Shown: one piece after another, positions 1 to 7,075 of the stretch | Numbering within the stretch: position 1 is the first letter of the stretch | How the letters are laid out: each line of letters starts with the position of its first letter | NCBI GenBank assembly: GCA_964397625.1 | Contig: CAYNJT010000061.1 | Location: 1 to 20,276, forward strand | Source: Leptolinea sp964397625 | GTDB lineage: Bacteria > Chloroflexota > Anaerolineae > Anaerolineales > Anaerolineaceae | Direction of reading: 5' to 3' | DNA length: 20,276 nucleotides | The notes under the pieces: generated by a model | Seen by the model: only the letters and a program-made list of their open reading frames with translations | Told to the model about the DNA's origin: nothing | Database searches by the model: none | Made by a program: the position numbers and the translations under genes

Positions 1-156
1 ATCGCAGTTGGGCGCGGCAACTTTCATGGGTTCAAACTTGGCAACAGATGCTTTGGCAACATCTGAAGCCGGTGCAGCAGCGGTCATAAACGCGGTCATG
101 ACAATGCTGAGAATCACCAAAACAGCAAAACCAGATGATACATACTTTTTGTTCAC
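1..156 (-). CDS. Exported protein, N-terminal fragment (possible solute-binding protein)
   Basis: Only the first 52 codons lie in the window and the gene runs off the left edge. I place the start at a GTG at 156-154, because an AAGGAGGAG ribosome binding site sits a few bases upstream. The N-terminus has Lys-Lys, then a hydrophobic stretch (about residues 9-25) and a small-residue region (TAAAPAS), which is a classical export signal. The visible mature part ends in KVAAPNCD. That ending resembles the start of the mature region of some Chloroflexi peptide-type ABC transporter binding proteins, but this is a memory-based impression from very little sequence. The frame is open to the edge. Confidence is high that this is a gene and low for its function. 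Confidence 0.7.
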   Translation of the reverse strand, partial: MNKKYVSSGFAVLVILSIVMTAFMTAAAPASDVAKASVAKFEPMKVAAPNCD

Positions 157-252
157 TTGCTCCTCCTTATAAAGATAGGTAGATTGGGGATATTTGAATA
201 TGGCGATTTTCCTCCTGGAAGATTAACGCCACTTTCATATATTAATCAAGTA

Positions 253-280
253 ATTATAATCTTGCAATTCTATTTGTCAA
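253..280 (-). promoter_or_regulatory. Sigma-70-type promoter for the exported-protein gene
   Basis: Read on the minus strand there is a consensus TTGACA (280-275), a 16-base spacer and a consensus TATAAT (258-253). Transcription would start near 246, giving a leader of about 90 bases before the GTG start. That leader contains an extra AGGAGG-like sequence (around 210-216) far upstream of the real ribosome binding site. Confidence 0.75.
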
Positions 281-316
281 TTGAATTTAATATTACATTA
301 ATACGACATCGTTGAA

Positions 317-345
317 TTGCAGTATCTGTTCTATCACGGTATACT
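317..345 (+). promoter_or_regulatory. Promoter of the quinate-dehydrogenase-like / nucleotidyltransferase / PAP2 operon
   Basis: TTGCAG at 317-322, a 17-base spacer and TATACT at 340-345 give a good sigma-70-like promoter about 45 bases upstream of the TTG start at 390. It is divergent from the minus-strand promoter at 253-280. Confidence 0.6.
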
Positions 346-389
346 TTTTCAAAGAATTCTTAAGAAATCACATTTTCTAAGGGACTACA

Positions 390-1316
390 TTGAAACAGGC
401 AATCAGTATCAGTATCGGGTCTTCCAAAAGAAATAAAAAAACACAAATCAGTTTACTGGGTGAAACAGTTCAAATTGAAAGAATTGGCACTGATGGAGAT
501 ATGAATAAAGCCGCCCAACTGTTTCGTGATTTTGATGGGAAGGTGGACGCGTTTGGTCTTGGTGGAACCGATCTCGGGTTTTGCGTAGATGGCAAATTTC
601 ACACACTAAATAGTATTCATTCCATGATCAAAACCGTGAAAAAAACTCCACTTGTAGACGGTAATGGTCTCAAAATTTTGCTTGAATCACGCGCTGCAGA
701 TATTCTTGAAAAACACCTGGATACGGCTGACAAACCTTCGCGAGTTTTATTGGCGTCTGCGGTAGACCGCTGGGGATTGGCTGAATCATTTCGCATGGCT
801 GGATACAAATGTGTCTATGGCGATATCATGTTCGCCCTTGGTATGCCTTTTCCAGTACGCTCAATCCGTTCACTCAAATTATTGGCTTCATTATTAATCC
901 CTATTGTCTCTAATCTTCCTTTTGAATGGATTTATCCTACAGGAGATTCACAGGATTCAAGAAAACCGAAATGGGAAGAGTATTTCCACTGGGCTGATGT
1001 TATCGCCGGCGACTGCCACTACCTGCACAAATATATGCCTGACAACATGCGAGGAAAGATCATTGTGACCAACACTACCACTCAAAATGATCGCGATTTC
1101 TTTCAACAGACTGGTGCTTATGCCCTGATGACAACCACTCCCATTCTCGATGGCCGATCTTTTGGAACCAACATGATGGAAGCGGCGATTGTTGCGGTAA
1201 GTCAATGGAAAGGGAAAATTGACTATACGAAGAATAGTGATTATCTTCTTTTCTTAGAGAAAACCATACAGTCCATAGAATTGGAACCGCAATTCCAGAT
1301 ATTGAATCCAAGATGA
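390..1316 (+). CDS. Quinate 5-dehydrogenase-like protein
   Basis: A 308-residue protein. It resembles proteins annotated as quinate 5-dehydrogenase in Chloroflexi and some Firmicutes. Characteristic stretches are SISIGSSKR at the N-terminus, IERIGTDGDM, DAFGLGGTDL, SAVDRWGLAES, YPTGD, VIAGDCHYLHKYMP, and GRSFGTNMMEAA near the C-terminus. It has no signal peptide or membrane segment, so it should be cytosolic. The start is a TTG at 390 preceded by AAGGGA. The stop overlaps the ATG of the next gene by four bases (ATGA), which suggests translational coupling. The family name implies NAD(P)-dependent oxidation of quinate, but I see no classical shikimate-dehydrogenase layout. Its operon with a sugar/lipid-type nucleotidyltransferase and a PAP2 phosphatase does not look like aromatic metabolism. 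Family assignment is fairly sure; the reaction is uncertain. Confidence 0.6.
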   Translation: MKQAISISIGSSKRNKKTQISLLGETVQIERIGTDGDMNKAAQLFRDFDGKVDAFGLGGTDLGFCVDGKFHTLNSIHSMIKTVKKTPLVDGNGLKILLESRAADILEKHLDTADKPSRVLLASAVDRWGLAESFRMAGYKCVYGDIMFALGMPFPVRSIRSLKLLASLLIPIVSNLPFEWIYPTGDSQDSRKPKWEEYFHWADVIAGDCHYLHKYMPDNMRGKIIVTNTTTQNDRDFFQQTGAYALMTTTPILDGRSFGTNMMEAAIVAVSQWKGKIDYTKNSDYLLFLEKTIQSIELEPQFQILNPR

Positions 1317-2122
1317 AAAAATCAAATATTGTAAACAACCCTCTGGATGTGATCATCACAGCCGGCGGAACACCTCGCGAAGGGGAACCTCTTTTCGAAA
1401 ATTGCGGTGGTAAACCTAAAGCCCTTTTGGATTTCGCAGGAAAACCCATGATCCAATGGGTTTTAGATGCCCTATCCTCCTCACATTATGTCAAGCGTGT
1501 TGTCATCATAGGGTTGCCGCCATTTACCGACCTTTATTGCGATCATCCTCTGACAATTCAGGAAACCCATGGATCCATTCTTACGAACTTACAGGCAGGT
1601 GTTCTGGCATTACAAAACATGGGTGATATCAGTCCCAAAGTTCTTGTGGTGTCATCAGATATTCCTGCTATAACGGGTGAAATGGTTGATTGGATAATCA
1701 ACACTGTTCATCAATCGGATCATGATTTGTACTATAACGTGATCGAACGCGTAACCATGGAAAAGAAGTATCCTTCCTCAAAACGAACCTATCTAAAGCT
1801 GGCGGATGTCGAAGTTTGTGGAGGAGATGTTAATGCCATTGATCCCCTGTTTGTTTTCAAAAAACAGAGCCTGTTTGATCAAATCATCGGATCACGCAAG
1901 AATCCCCTTAAACAGGCATCCATACTGGGTTTCGACACGCTATTTCTCATTCTTTTGAAAAAAATGACGTTACATAGAGCAGAAGAAAATATTAGCAAGA
2001 AAATTGGCGCCCGGGGACATGCCATAATCTGCCCATACGCTGAAGTAGGCATGGACGTTGACAAACCATATCAATTGGCAGAATTGTTATCCTCATTCCA
2101 ATCTACCGGGAGACAGAATTGA
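1313..2122 (+). CDS. NTP-transferase-domain nucleotidyltransferase (MobA/GlmU-like fold)
   Basis: A 269-residue cytosolic protein with the GT-A-like nucleotidyltransferase signature. VIITAGGTPREGEPL (13-27) is the nucleotide-binding loop, KPKALLDFAGKPM (34-46) carries the phosphate-contacting lysines, and SSDIPAIT (114-121) supplies the metal-binding Asp116. Enzymes of this fold join a nucleotide to a sugar phosphate, polyol phosphate or cofactor. The sequence does not say which substrate is used. It starts inside the stop of the upstream gene, and its TGA stop overlaps the TTG start of the PAP2 gene, so the three products are probably made together. With a PAP2 phosphatase beside it, an activated head group for a lipid or envelope polymer is a reasonable guess, but only a guess. 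Confidence 0.75.
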   Translation: MKKSNIVNNPLDVIITAGGTPREGEPLFENCGGKPKALLDFAGKPMIQWVLDALSSSHYVKRVVIIGLPPFTDLYCDHPLTIQETHGSILTNLQAGVLALQNMGDISPKVLVVSSDIPAITGEMVDWIINTVHQSDHDLYYNVIERVTMEKKYPSSKRTYLKLADVEVCGGDVNAIDPLFVFKKQSLFDQIIGSRKNPLKQASILGFDTLFLILLKKMTLHRAEENISKKIGARGHAIICPYAEVGMDVDKPYQLAELLSSFQSTGRQN

Positions 2123-2658
2123 TAAGAAAAATTCTTCAATATGACGCTGACTTTTCCGCTAAGCTGCGTCTATCTCAATCCGCTCCGTTGTGGAAACTGG
2201 CTGCTTTTCTTGCCCATTCTGGTGATTCTTGGTTTTGGATGATTGGATTGTTCATTGTATGGCTGCTGGGAGATTTTATGTGGCATAAGAACGCGGCGCT
2301 TATGGCAGCCGGTGTAGCGGGACTCGCTCTGTTTGTCTTCGCGCTAAAGTTCACAATCCGTCGTCAGCGGCCGCCAGGAGATTGGGGTGCCATTTATCGC
2401 AATACCGATCCACATTCATTTCCTTCCGGTCATGCCGCCCGGGCAGGATTGCTCGGTGTCATGTCTATGGGACTTGGGCCTCTGCTCTTCGGAGTAATTG
2501 TTTTAATCTGGGTTCCATTTGTCTGTCTTGCACGGGTCTGTACAGGGGTCCATTATCTGTCTGATGTGATTGCGGGATTAATACTGGGAATCATTGCGGG
2601 CTTTTTTATGCTGGCCATATCCCCCTGGCTAATGCAGACATTTTCTATCTTTTTTTAA
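2119..2658 (+). CDS. PAP2-family membrane phosphatase
   Basis: A 179-residue integral membrane protein with about five hydrophobic segments. The three PAP2 motifs are intact: K77-x6-R84-P85 (KFTIRRQRP), P102-S103-G104-H105 (FPSGHA), and R139-x5-H145-x3-D149 (ARVCTGVHYLSD). His145 should be the phospho-accepting nucleophile and His105 the general acid. Such enzymes remove phosphate from lipid substrates such as phosphatidic acid, phosphatidylglycerophosphate or undecaprenyl diphosphate. The start is the TTG at 2119, which overlaps the upstream stop. The stop interlocks with the stop of the convergent DUF6504 gene (2655-2658). The exact lipid substrate cannot be read from the sequence. Confidence 0.88.
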   Translation: MIRKILQYDADFSAKLRLSQSAPLWKLAAFLAHSGDSWFWMIGLFIVWLLGDFMWHKNAALMAAGVAGLALFVFALKFTIRRQRPPGDWGAIYRNTDPHSFPSGHAARAGLLGVMSMGLGPLLFGVIVLIWVPFVCLARVCTGVHYLSDVIAGLILGIIAGFFMLAISPWLMQTFSIFF

Positions 2659-3032
2659 AATGAATCATTCTCTGCTGTAGAGAACTCTCTAAAAAGGAAC
2701 CATTGCCCCTTTCTGTTATCGATTCCTTTGGGTGCCCGGTCATAATACAGGTCAAAAATCCTGCCGTTTATTGTTTCCACGCGAAAAAAATACCGTCCCA
2801 CTCCCCAGGAACCTTTGGCAGCGGCAGATGCTGCGTGCGCGTCAATCATATTGCCTTCCATCCGCCCGCGCCGGGAAAAATCCGCCCATTCCAATATCTG
2901 AGTTTTGATTTCAAAAACAGTATTATTCCATGTGAATTGATCCGGGCAGCGGGGTCTTTTTTCAAGAAATGGCTCCACCCTGTACCCGACTGTTATTGGA
3001 TCATCAATAAAACGTGACGGTTGTGTGCTCAA
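2655..3032 (-). CDS. DUF6504 family protein
   Basis: A 125-residue protein matching the DUF6504 pattern as I know it. It has an N-terminal RFIDDPITV, then CPDQFTW, a central RRGRMEGNM, the highly conserved KGSWGVGRYFFRVET, and IFDLYYDRAPKG followed by KGQWFLFRE. It looks like a small soluble domain with many aromatic and basic residues. The function is unknown. Relatives are common in Chloroflexi and Actinobacteria, sometimes near DNA-repair genes, but no such neighbour is present here. The start is a TTG at 3032-3030: the frame is closed just upstream by a TGA and no better start is available. The ribosome binding site is weak (GAAAG). It is divergent from the PLP enzyme, with only 36 bases between the starts. 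Confidence 0.8.
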   Translation of the reverse strand: MSTQPSRFIDDPITVGYRVEPFLEKRPRCPDQFTWNNTVFEIKTQILEWADFSRRGRMEGNMIDAHAASAAAKGSWGVGRYFFRVETINGRIFDLYYDRAPKGIDNRKGQWFLFREFSTAENDSF

Positions 3033-3068
3033 AGTATGTTTCTTTCATGGATAAAGGAGTAAACCATT

Positions 3069-4172
3069 ATGGAAAATTTCTTACTTAAGCATATCATCAA
3101 ACCCACTCTGCTTCTGGATGAGGATAAAGCGCGAATTAATATTCATGCTATGGCAGAAAAAGCCCGGCTTTCGAATGTGCTTTTCAGACCACATTTTAAA
3201 ACCCATCAATCTAAAGAAATCGGCCGCTGGTTCCGGGATGAAGGTGTTCAAAGTATTACTGTGTCCTCAGTTGACATGGCAGAGTATTTCGCAGCGGATG
3301 GGTGGGAAGATATCACTATCGCATTTCCAGTTAACATTCGCCAAATTAGCCAGATACAGACCCTTGCAAAAAGAGTCAATCTTAGCCTCCTTGTCGAAGA
3401 TTCTGAAACCTTAAAATTTTTGGGTGGTAATCTCAAAAGCAAGATCAATATCTGGATAAAAATTGATTGCGGATTACATCGTACCGGTATACCTTATGAT
3501 AGTCCTGAACAGGTAATCGAATTAATACAGACGACGTCCAAATTTCCCAATATACGGATTGTTGGATTGCTGACCCATGCGGGAAATACCTACATAGCTC
3601 ACTCAAAAGAAGAAATTCTGCTTTTACATAATGAAACCAACAGACGTCTAAACCAACTACGGAACACGCTAAATATTCCTGAGTTATTACTTTCCATCGG
3701 TGATACACCGGGTTGCAGCCTGGCAAATTGTTTCACGGAAGTGGATGAGATTAGACCGGGTAATTTTATTTTTTATGACGCAGAACAGTGGGAACTGGGA
3801 TCGTGTGATGCATCACAGATAGCGATTACATTAGCCTGCCCTGTCGTATCTGTTCACCCGAATCGTGATGAGGTTGTATTGTATGGCGGCGCTGTTCATT
3901 TAAGCAAAGAGACGTTTGTTCACTCGGGAAAACCTTCTTATGGATTTCAGACAGAAATGAATAATACCGATTGGGGACCTTTATTAACTGATTGTTCAAT
4001 CCTCAGAGTATCACAAGAACATGGAATACTGGCTGTTCCAAGTCATCGTATCCAATCCTACCACCCCGGTGATATTGTGCTTATCGTACCAGCCCATTCC
4101 TGCCTGACAGCCCACCTCATGCGTCGTTACCTTACACTTAAAGGCGAAACGATAGATATGATGCCTGTTTAG
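3069..4172 (+). CDS. D-threonine aldolase / D-serine dehydratase-like PLP enzyme
   Basis: A 367-residue cytosolic enzyme of the alanine-racemase-fold group that includes D-threonine aldolase and eukaryotic-type D-serine dehydratase (DSD1). Near the N-terminus, P-T-L-L-L-D (12-17) is followed by RPHFKTHQS (40-48), in which Lys44 should hold the PLP cofactor. A TIM-barrel domain follows (TVSSVDMAEYF, WIKIDCGLHRTG, VGLLTHAGNTY, SIGDTPGCS, EIRPGNFIFYD). The C-terminal beta domain ends with VPAHSCLTAHLM, in which His343 and Cys345 are the expected metal ligands. It probably cleaves or deaminates a beta-hydroxy-D-amino acid; substrate choice is not readable. AAAGGAG lies upstream of the ATG. The TAG stop interlocks with the stop of the convergent membrane protease. 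Confidence 0.82.
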   Translation: MENFLLKHIIKPTLLLDEDKARINIHAMAEKARLSNVLFRPHFKTHQSKEIGRWFRDEGVQSITVSSVDMAEYFAADGWEDITIAFPVNIRQISQIQTLAKRVNLSLLVEDSETLKFLGGNLKSKINIWIKIDCGLHRTGIPYDSPEQVIELIQTTSKFPNIRIVGLLTHAGNTYIAHSKEEILLLHNETNRRLNQLRNTLNIPELLLSIGDTPGCSLANCFTEVDEIRPGNFIFYDAEQWELGSCDASQIAITLACPVVSVHPNRDEVVLYGGAVHLSKETFVHSGKPSYGFQTEMNNTDWGPLLTDCSILRVSQEHGILAVPSHRIQSYHPGDIVLIVPAHSCLTAHLMRRYLTLKGETIDMMPV

Positions 4173-5368
4173 TAGATAAGGCTTAATGGAACCGGTGTAA
4201 AGACCAGTACAAATACAATCAATGCCATTAAGGCAAGCGCTTTTCGCTTTCCATCCAACTCTGTGATCAGGTCAAGGGGTTCGGCATAGAATCGGCCCAG
4301 GAAGAAAATGATGGCCGCCCACAGCCACCAACCGCTCCATATGAAACCCAAAGCAATCAGCGCCACTAAAATTACCGGGCGCAACTTCTGTGCTTTCTGT
4401 TTCCCCAGAAGGACATAAATCACATGCCCTCCATCCAATTGACCGGCCGGGATCAGGTTCAACGCGGTGACCAGCATCCCCGCCCATCCAGCCCAGGCAA
4501 CAGGGTCCAGCATCACATCCATACCTCCCGCCGGAAATGGTTTCCCTGTAAAGTAGTAGATGATCCAGTAAAGGAATGGGTCCATTCCCTGGTAGGAAAC
4601 GGGCGCGGGCAAAAGCTGTCCAAACGCGAGATATTTCATGAAAAGATATAAGAGACTGTTGCCTTCCATTTGTAAAACCTGTCCGGCTGGCGCAGTGGAT
4701 TGCAGCACATTTAAAGCGGACAATTTCAAACCAATGAAAAGTACAGGCAGGGCAATAATCAACCCGGCGAATGGACCAGCAAGGCCGATATCGATCAACT
4801 GGCGGCGGTTTCGAGGGATTTCTTTCATGTTGATGAAAGCTCCCATTGTTCCAAAGGGGCTCAATGGGAAAGGAATGAAATACGGTAGGGTTACATGTAC
4901 GCCATGATGTCGTCCCATCAGGTAATGGCCAAATTCATGCGCAGCAAGAATGGCAAGCATACTGACTGCGAAAGGCCATCCTTTTGTAAAAATATTACTA
5001 ATCGTTTCAAGGATGTTACTTGTGAACGGTTGTTCGGTTCCGTACATTGCTCCTGTCAGGAGAACACTAAAAAAAGTCAGAATAAAAAGAACCAGATTAA
5101 TCCAGGGATTTGATGCCTTAGGTGATGGAAATCCTTCTATCAATAATATGATCTGCCTGCCATCCTCAATTCTAAAAAGCGGTGTCAAATTGTATGGACG
5201 AAATAGGTCATTCAATTCAGAGTACGCCTGTTCGGAATCGGTCGAATGCAAATGTCCACGATAACGAATAAGAAAATTGTCTTTTGTCGTTCCAATAGTT
5301 ATATCTTCAATAAGAAAGAAACGAGCGATAATGCTTTGATAAATCTCACTTTGCGCAGAGATATCCAT
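4169..5368 (-). CDS. Site-2-protease-family membrane metalloprotease (peptidase M50)
   Basis: A 399-residue protein. A soluble N-terminal part of about 85 residues is followed by several membrane segments (first at about 90-108). The zinc motif HEFGH is at 144-148 and the second catalytic motif NLIPAGQLDGG at 304-314, where Asp312 is the third zinc ligand. PYFIPFPLSPFGTMGAFI lies between them, as in S2P-like proteases of Chloroflexi and cyanobacteria. The enzyme cuts substrates within the membrane, in other systems often anti-sigma factors or signal peptides. No obvious partner is adjacent. The ATG at 5368 is preceded by GGTGA. The gene lies 25 bases downstream of the selenocysteine tRNA on the same strand and could be cotranscribed with it. 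Confidence 0.88.
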   Translation of the reverse strand: MDISAQSEIYQSIIARFFLIEDITIGTTKDNFLIRYRGHLHSTDSEQAYSELNDLFRPYNLTPLFRIEDGRQIILLIEGFPSPKASNPWINLVLFILTFFSVLLTGAMYGTEQPFTSNILETISNIFTKGWPFAVSMLAILAAHEFGHYLMGRHHGVHVTLPYFIPFPLSPFGTMGAFINMKEIPRNRRQLIDIGLAGPFAGLIIALPVLFIGLKLSALNVLQSTAPAGQVLQMEGNSLLYLFMKYLAFGQLLPAPVSYQGMDPFLYWIIYYFTGKPFPAGGMDVMLDPVAWAGWAGMLVTALNLIPAGQLDGGHVIYVLLGKQKAQKLRPVILVALIALGFIWSGWWLWAAIIFFLGRFYAEPLDLITELDGKRKALALMALIVFVLVFTPVPLSLIY

Positions 5369-5394
5369 ATGTCACCATCGATTTTGTTATAAGG

Positions 5395-5488
5395 CGGGAA
5401 TGGATGGGAGTCGAACCCACCGCGGACTGTCCTACAGCCCGCCACAAGTTTTGAAGACAGGGAAGTCCACCGGGACCTTACCATTCCC
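5395..5488 (-). tRNA. selC: Selenocysteine tRNA, anticodon UCA
   Basis: Read on the minus strand, an 8-bp acceptor stem (GGGAATGG, 5488-5481, with CCATTCCC, 5403-5396) leads to discriminator G at 5395. It stacks on a 5-bp T stem, giving the 8+5 arrangement of bacterial tRNA-Sec. The T loop is TTCGACT. The D arm has the CCGGTG loop. The anticodon loop is CTTCAAA, with anticodon TCA at 5454-5452. The variable arm is very long: a 9-bp stem GCGGGCTGT / ACAGTCCGC (one G-U) closed by a 3-base loop. CC follows the discriminator but the terminal A is not encoded. The anticodon stem (CCTGT/ACTTG) has only three of five pairs. It implies UGA-directed selenocysteine insertion; no selA, selB or selD is in the window. 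Confidence 0.9.
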
Positions 5489-5608
5489 TGTTCAAGCATA
5501 CTTCAGAGTTTCCAACCGGACAAGAGAATATATACTTTCTTTTGATGCAACATAAAATTTAAAACACCGTATAGAGTAAATAAACACAAAATTGTAAGTT
5601 TTCACCTC

Positions 5609-5636
5609 TTGCAATTTTAAAAGATGCTACTATACT
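5609..5636 (+). promoter_or_regulatory. Promoter of the ATP-grasp ligase gene
   Basis: TTGCAA at 5609-5614, a 16-base spacer and TATACT at 5631-5636 form a good sigma-70-like promoter about 50 bases upstream of the ATG at 5691. The rest of the A/T-rich stretch 5489-5690 must also hold the divergent start for the selenocysteine tRNA. I could not assign a convincing promoter there. Confidence 0.6.
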
Positions 5637-5690
5637 TCACGGCTGTTGCAAATTTTAGCCGTTTATTAAAAAAGGGAAAGTAAAGTTAAA

Positions 5691-6899
5691 ATGGATGAAA
5701 CCACAAAGCAGTTGGAAGAGGCTGAGGCAGAAAAAGATAAGCCTCCCAGTACAGGTACGCGTCCCATGCGGGCGTGGAGAGTAGCAGTTATTGCCAACAT
5801 CAAGGGGGAAACCGAATTACCAATGGATGGTCCCGCTGATGCAGGAGCGGAATTTGACCGAAAAGAAACAATCCAGGAAATTCAATCGGCCATTGAATCA
5901 GATGGGCACACTACTGTGTTTATACCAGCAGATGCCAATCTGCCATTTGCGTTGGCTCAAATTCGACCGGATATCTGTTTTAATATTTCCGAGGGAATTT
6001 ATGGCGATGCTCGTGAAGCCCAAATACCTGCATTGCTGGAACTATTCCGTATTCCATATACAGCTTCACGGGTTCTATCCAATTCCATCGCGCTTGATAA
6101 AACCATGACCAAGCGGATCTGGAGAGACAAAGGGCTTCCCACCGCGGCTTTCCAGGAATTTATTTCTGGTGAAGAACCTCTTACGAAAGACCTGGAGTTC
6201 CCCATGTTTATCAAACCAGCCAGTGAAGGTACTGGTATGGGGATGGATCAGGATTCAATAGTAAATGATGAAACATCGCTTCGGCGGCGTGTGCGTTGGG
6301 TAATTGAGAATTATCACCAAGCTGCGTTGGTGGAAGAATATCTTCCTGGGCGTGAATTTACTGTCGCTGTAATGGGTCGCGCGGACGCTGCTCAATATAG
6401 TCCGCGTCCATCTCAATATGAACCTGATGGTTTCCATCGGTTTCCCCTGCTTGAGGTGGATAGTTCCATATCTGTAACACCAGGTGTTTACGGCCATTCT
6501 GCCAAGACATTGCATACAGGTGATGAGGGGATTCCTCAATTTATCTGCCCCGCACAGGTAGAAGAACCTTTAGCCACTGAATTACAGGAACTAGCCATTA
6601 AAGCGCACTGCGCGATAAACGCTTTGGATGTTTCCCGTGTGGATATTCGCCTTGATAAACATGGGATGCCGCGGCTGATGGAAATAAACACTCTTCCTGG
6701 ATTAACCCGTGGTTTTAGTGATCTTTGTGTAATTGCGGAAGCCGACAATTGGAATTATCGAGATATAATACTGGAAATCCTTTACCTTGGTGCCTCCCGT
6801 TTTGGGATGGTTACACCCAGGAATCAAACTGTTAGGGGCATTCCAGTGCAAATTCCCGATCTTGTTCCAGTGATTCAGAACCAACGTCATTCACGATAA
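5691..6899 (+). CDS. D-alanine--D-alanine ligase-like ATP-grasp protein
   Basis: A 402-residue cytosolic enzyme. After an acidic, charged extension (1-25), the pre-ATP-grasp domain begins at about 29 (WRVAVIANIKGE). NISEGIYGDAREAQIPALLE (98-117) sits where true Ddl enzymes have the HGxxGEDG loop. The ATP-grasp domain follows: ALDKTMTK (134-141), FPMFIKPASEGTGMG (170-184), ALVEEYLPGREFTVAV (212-227), and the metal-binding LMEINTLPGLT (329-339). It therefore joins a carboxylate to an amine using ATP. D-Ala-D-Ala for peptidoglycan is possible, but the altered loop and the extra length (Ddl is usually about 310-370 residues) make a paralogue with another substrate equally likely. It has its own promoter and a downstream terminator, so it is probably monocistronic. 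Confidence 0.75.
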   Translation: MDETTKQLEEAEAEKDKPPSTGTRPMRAWRVAVIANIKGETELPMDGPADAGAEFDRKETIQEIQSAIESDGHTTVFIPADANLPFALAQIRPDICFNISEGIYGDAREAQIPALLELFRIPYTASRVLSNSIALDKTMTKRIWRDKGLPTAAFQEFISGEEPLTKDLEFPMFIKPASEGTGMGMDQDSIVNDETSLRRRVRWVIENYHQAALVEEYLPGREFTVAVMGRADAAQYSPRPSQYEPDGFHRFPLLEVDSSISVTPGVYGHSAKTLHTGDEGIPQFICPAQVEEPLATELQELAIKAHCAINALDVSRVDIRLDKHGMPRLMEINTLPGLTRGFSDLCVIAEADNWNYRDIILEILYLGASRFGMVTPRNQTVRGIPVQIPDLVPVIQNQRHSR

Positions 6900-6904
6900 A
6901 TACT

Positions 6905-6935
6905 GATCCACTCCTCCTCTTGTGAGGAGTGGATC
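6905..6935. repeat. Perfect 12-bp inverted repeat (hairpin)
   Basis: GATCCACTCCTC (6905-6916) and GAGGAGTGGATC (6924-6935) are perfect complements around a 7-base loop. The hairpin begins five bases after the ligase stop codon. No T-run follows on either strand, so alone it is not a typical intrinsic terminator. It could protect the mRNA 3' end or help the terminator just downstream. Confidence 0.7.
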
Positions 6936-6944
6936 AAAGAAGAA

Positions 6945-6976
6945 CCCGGGACCCTTAATGATGGGCCGGGCTTTTT
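6945..6976 (+). terminator. Intrinsic terminator after the ATP-grasp ligase gene
   Basis: CCCGG (6945-6949) pairs with CCGGG (6966-6970), with an inner CCC/GGG helix separated by a two-base bulge and an 8-base loop. A run of five T (6972-6976) follows after one C. It ends the ligase transcript before the solute-binding-protein gene. Confidence 0.7.
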
Positions 6977-7075
6977 CGCTTCAATGTGATTAAAAGGTGG
7001 TCAAACCTTTTAGGTATTTCAAGAAGAGTAGTTCAAACCAATATCAGATGTTATCAAATTAATAGGAGAGAGAAA

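Noticed and set aside
6986..7075. Longer start for the solute-binding lipoprotein
   Set aside because: The 30 extra residues would bury the lipoprotein signal, and a good ribosome binding site sits before the ATG at 7076.
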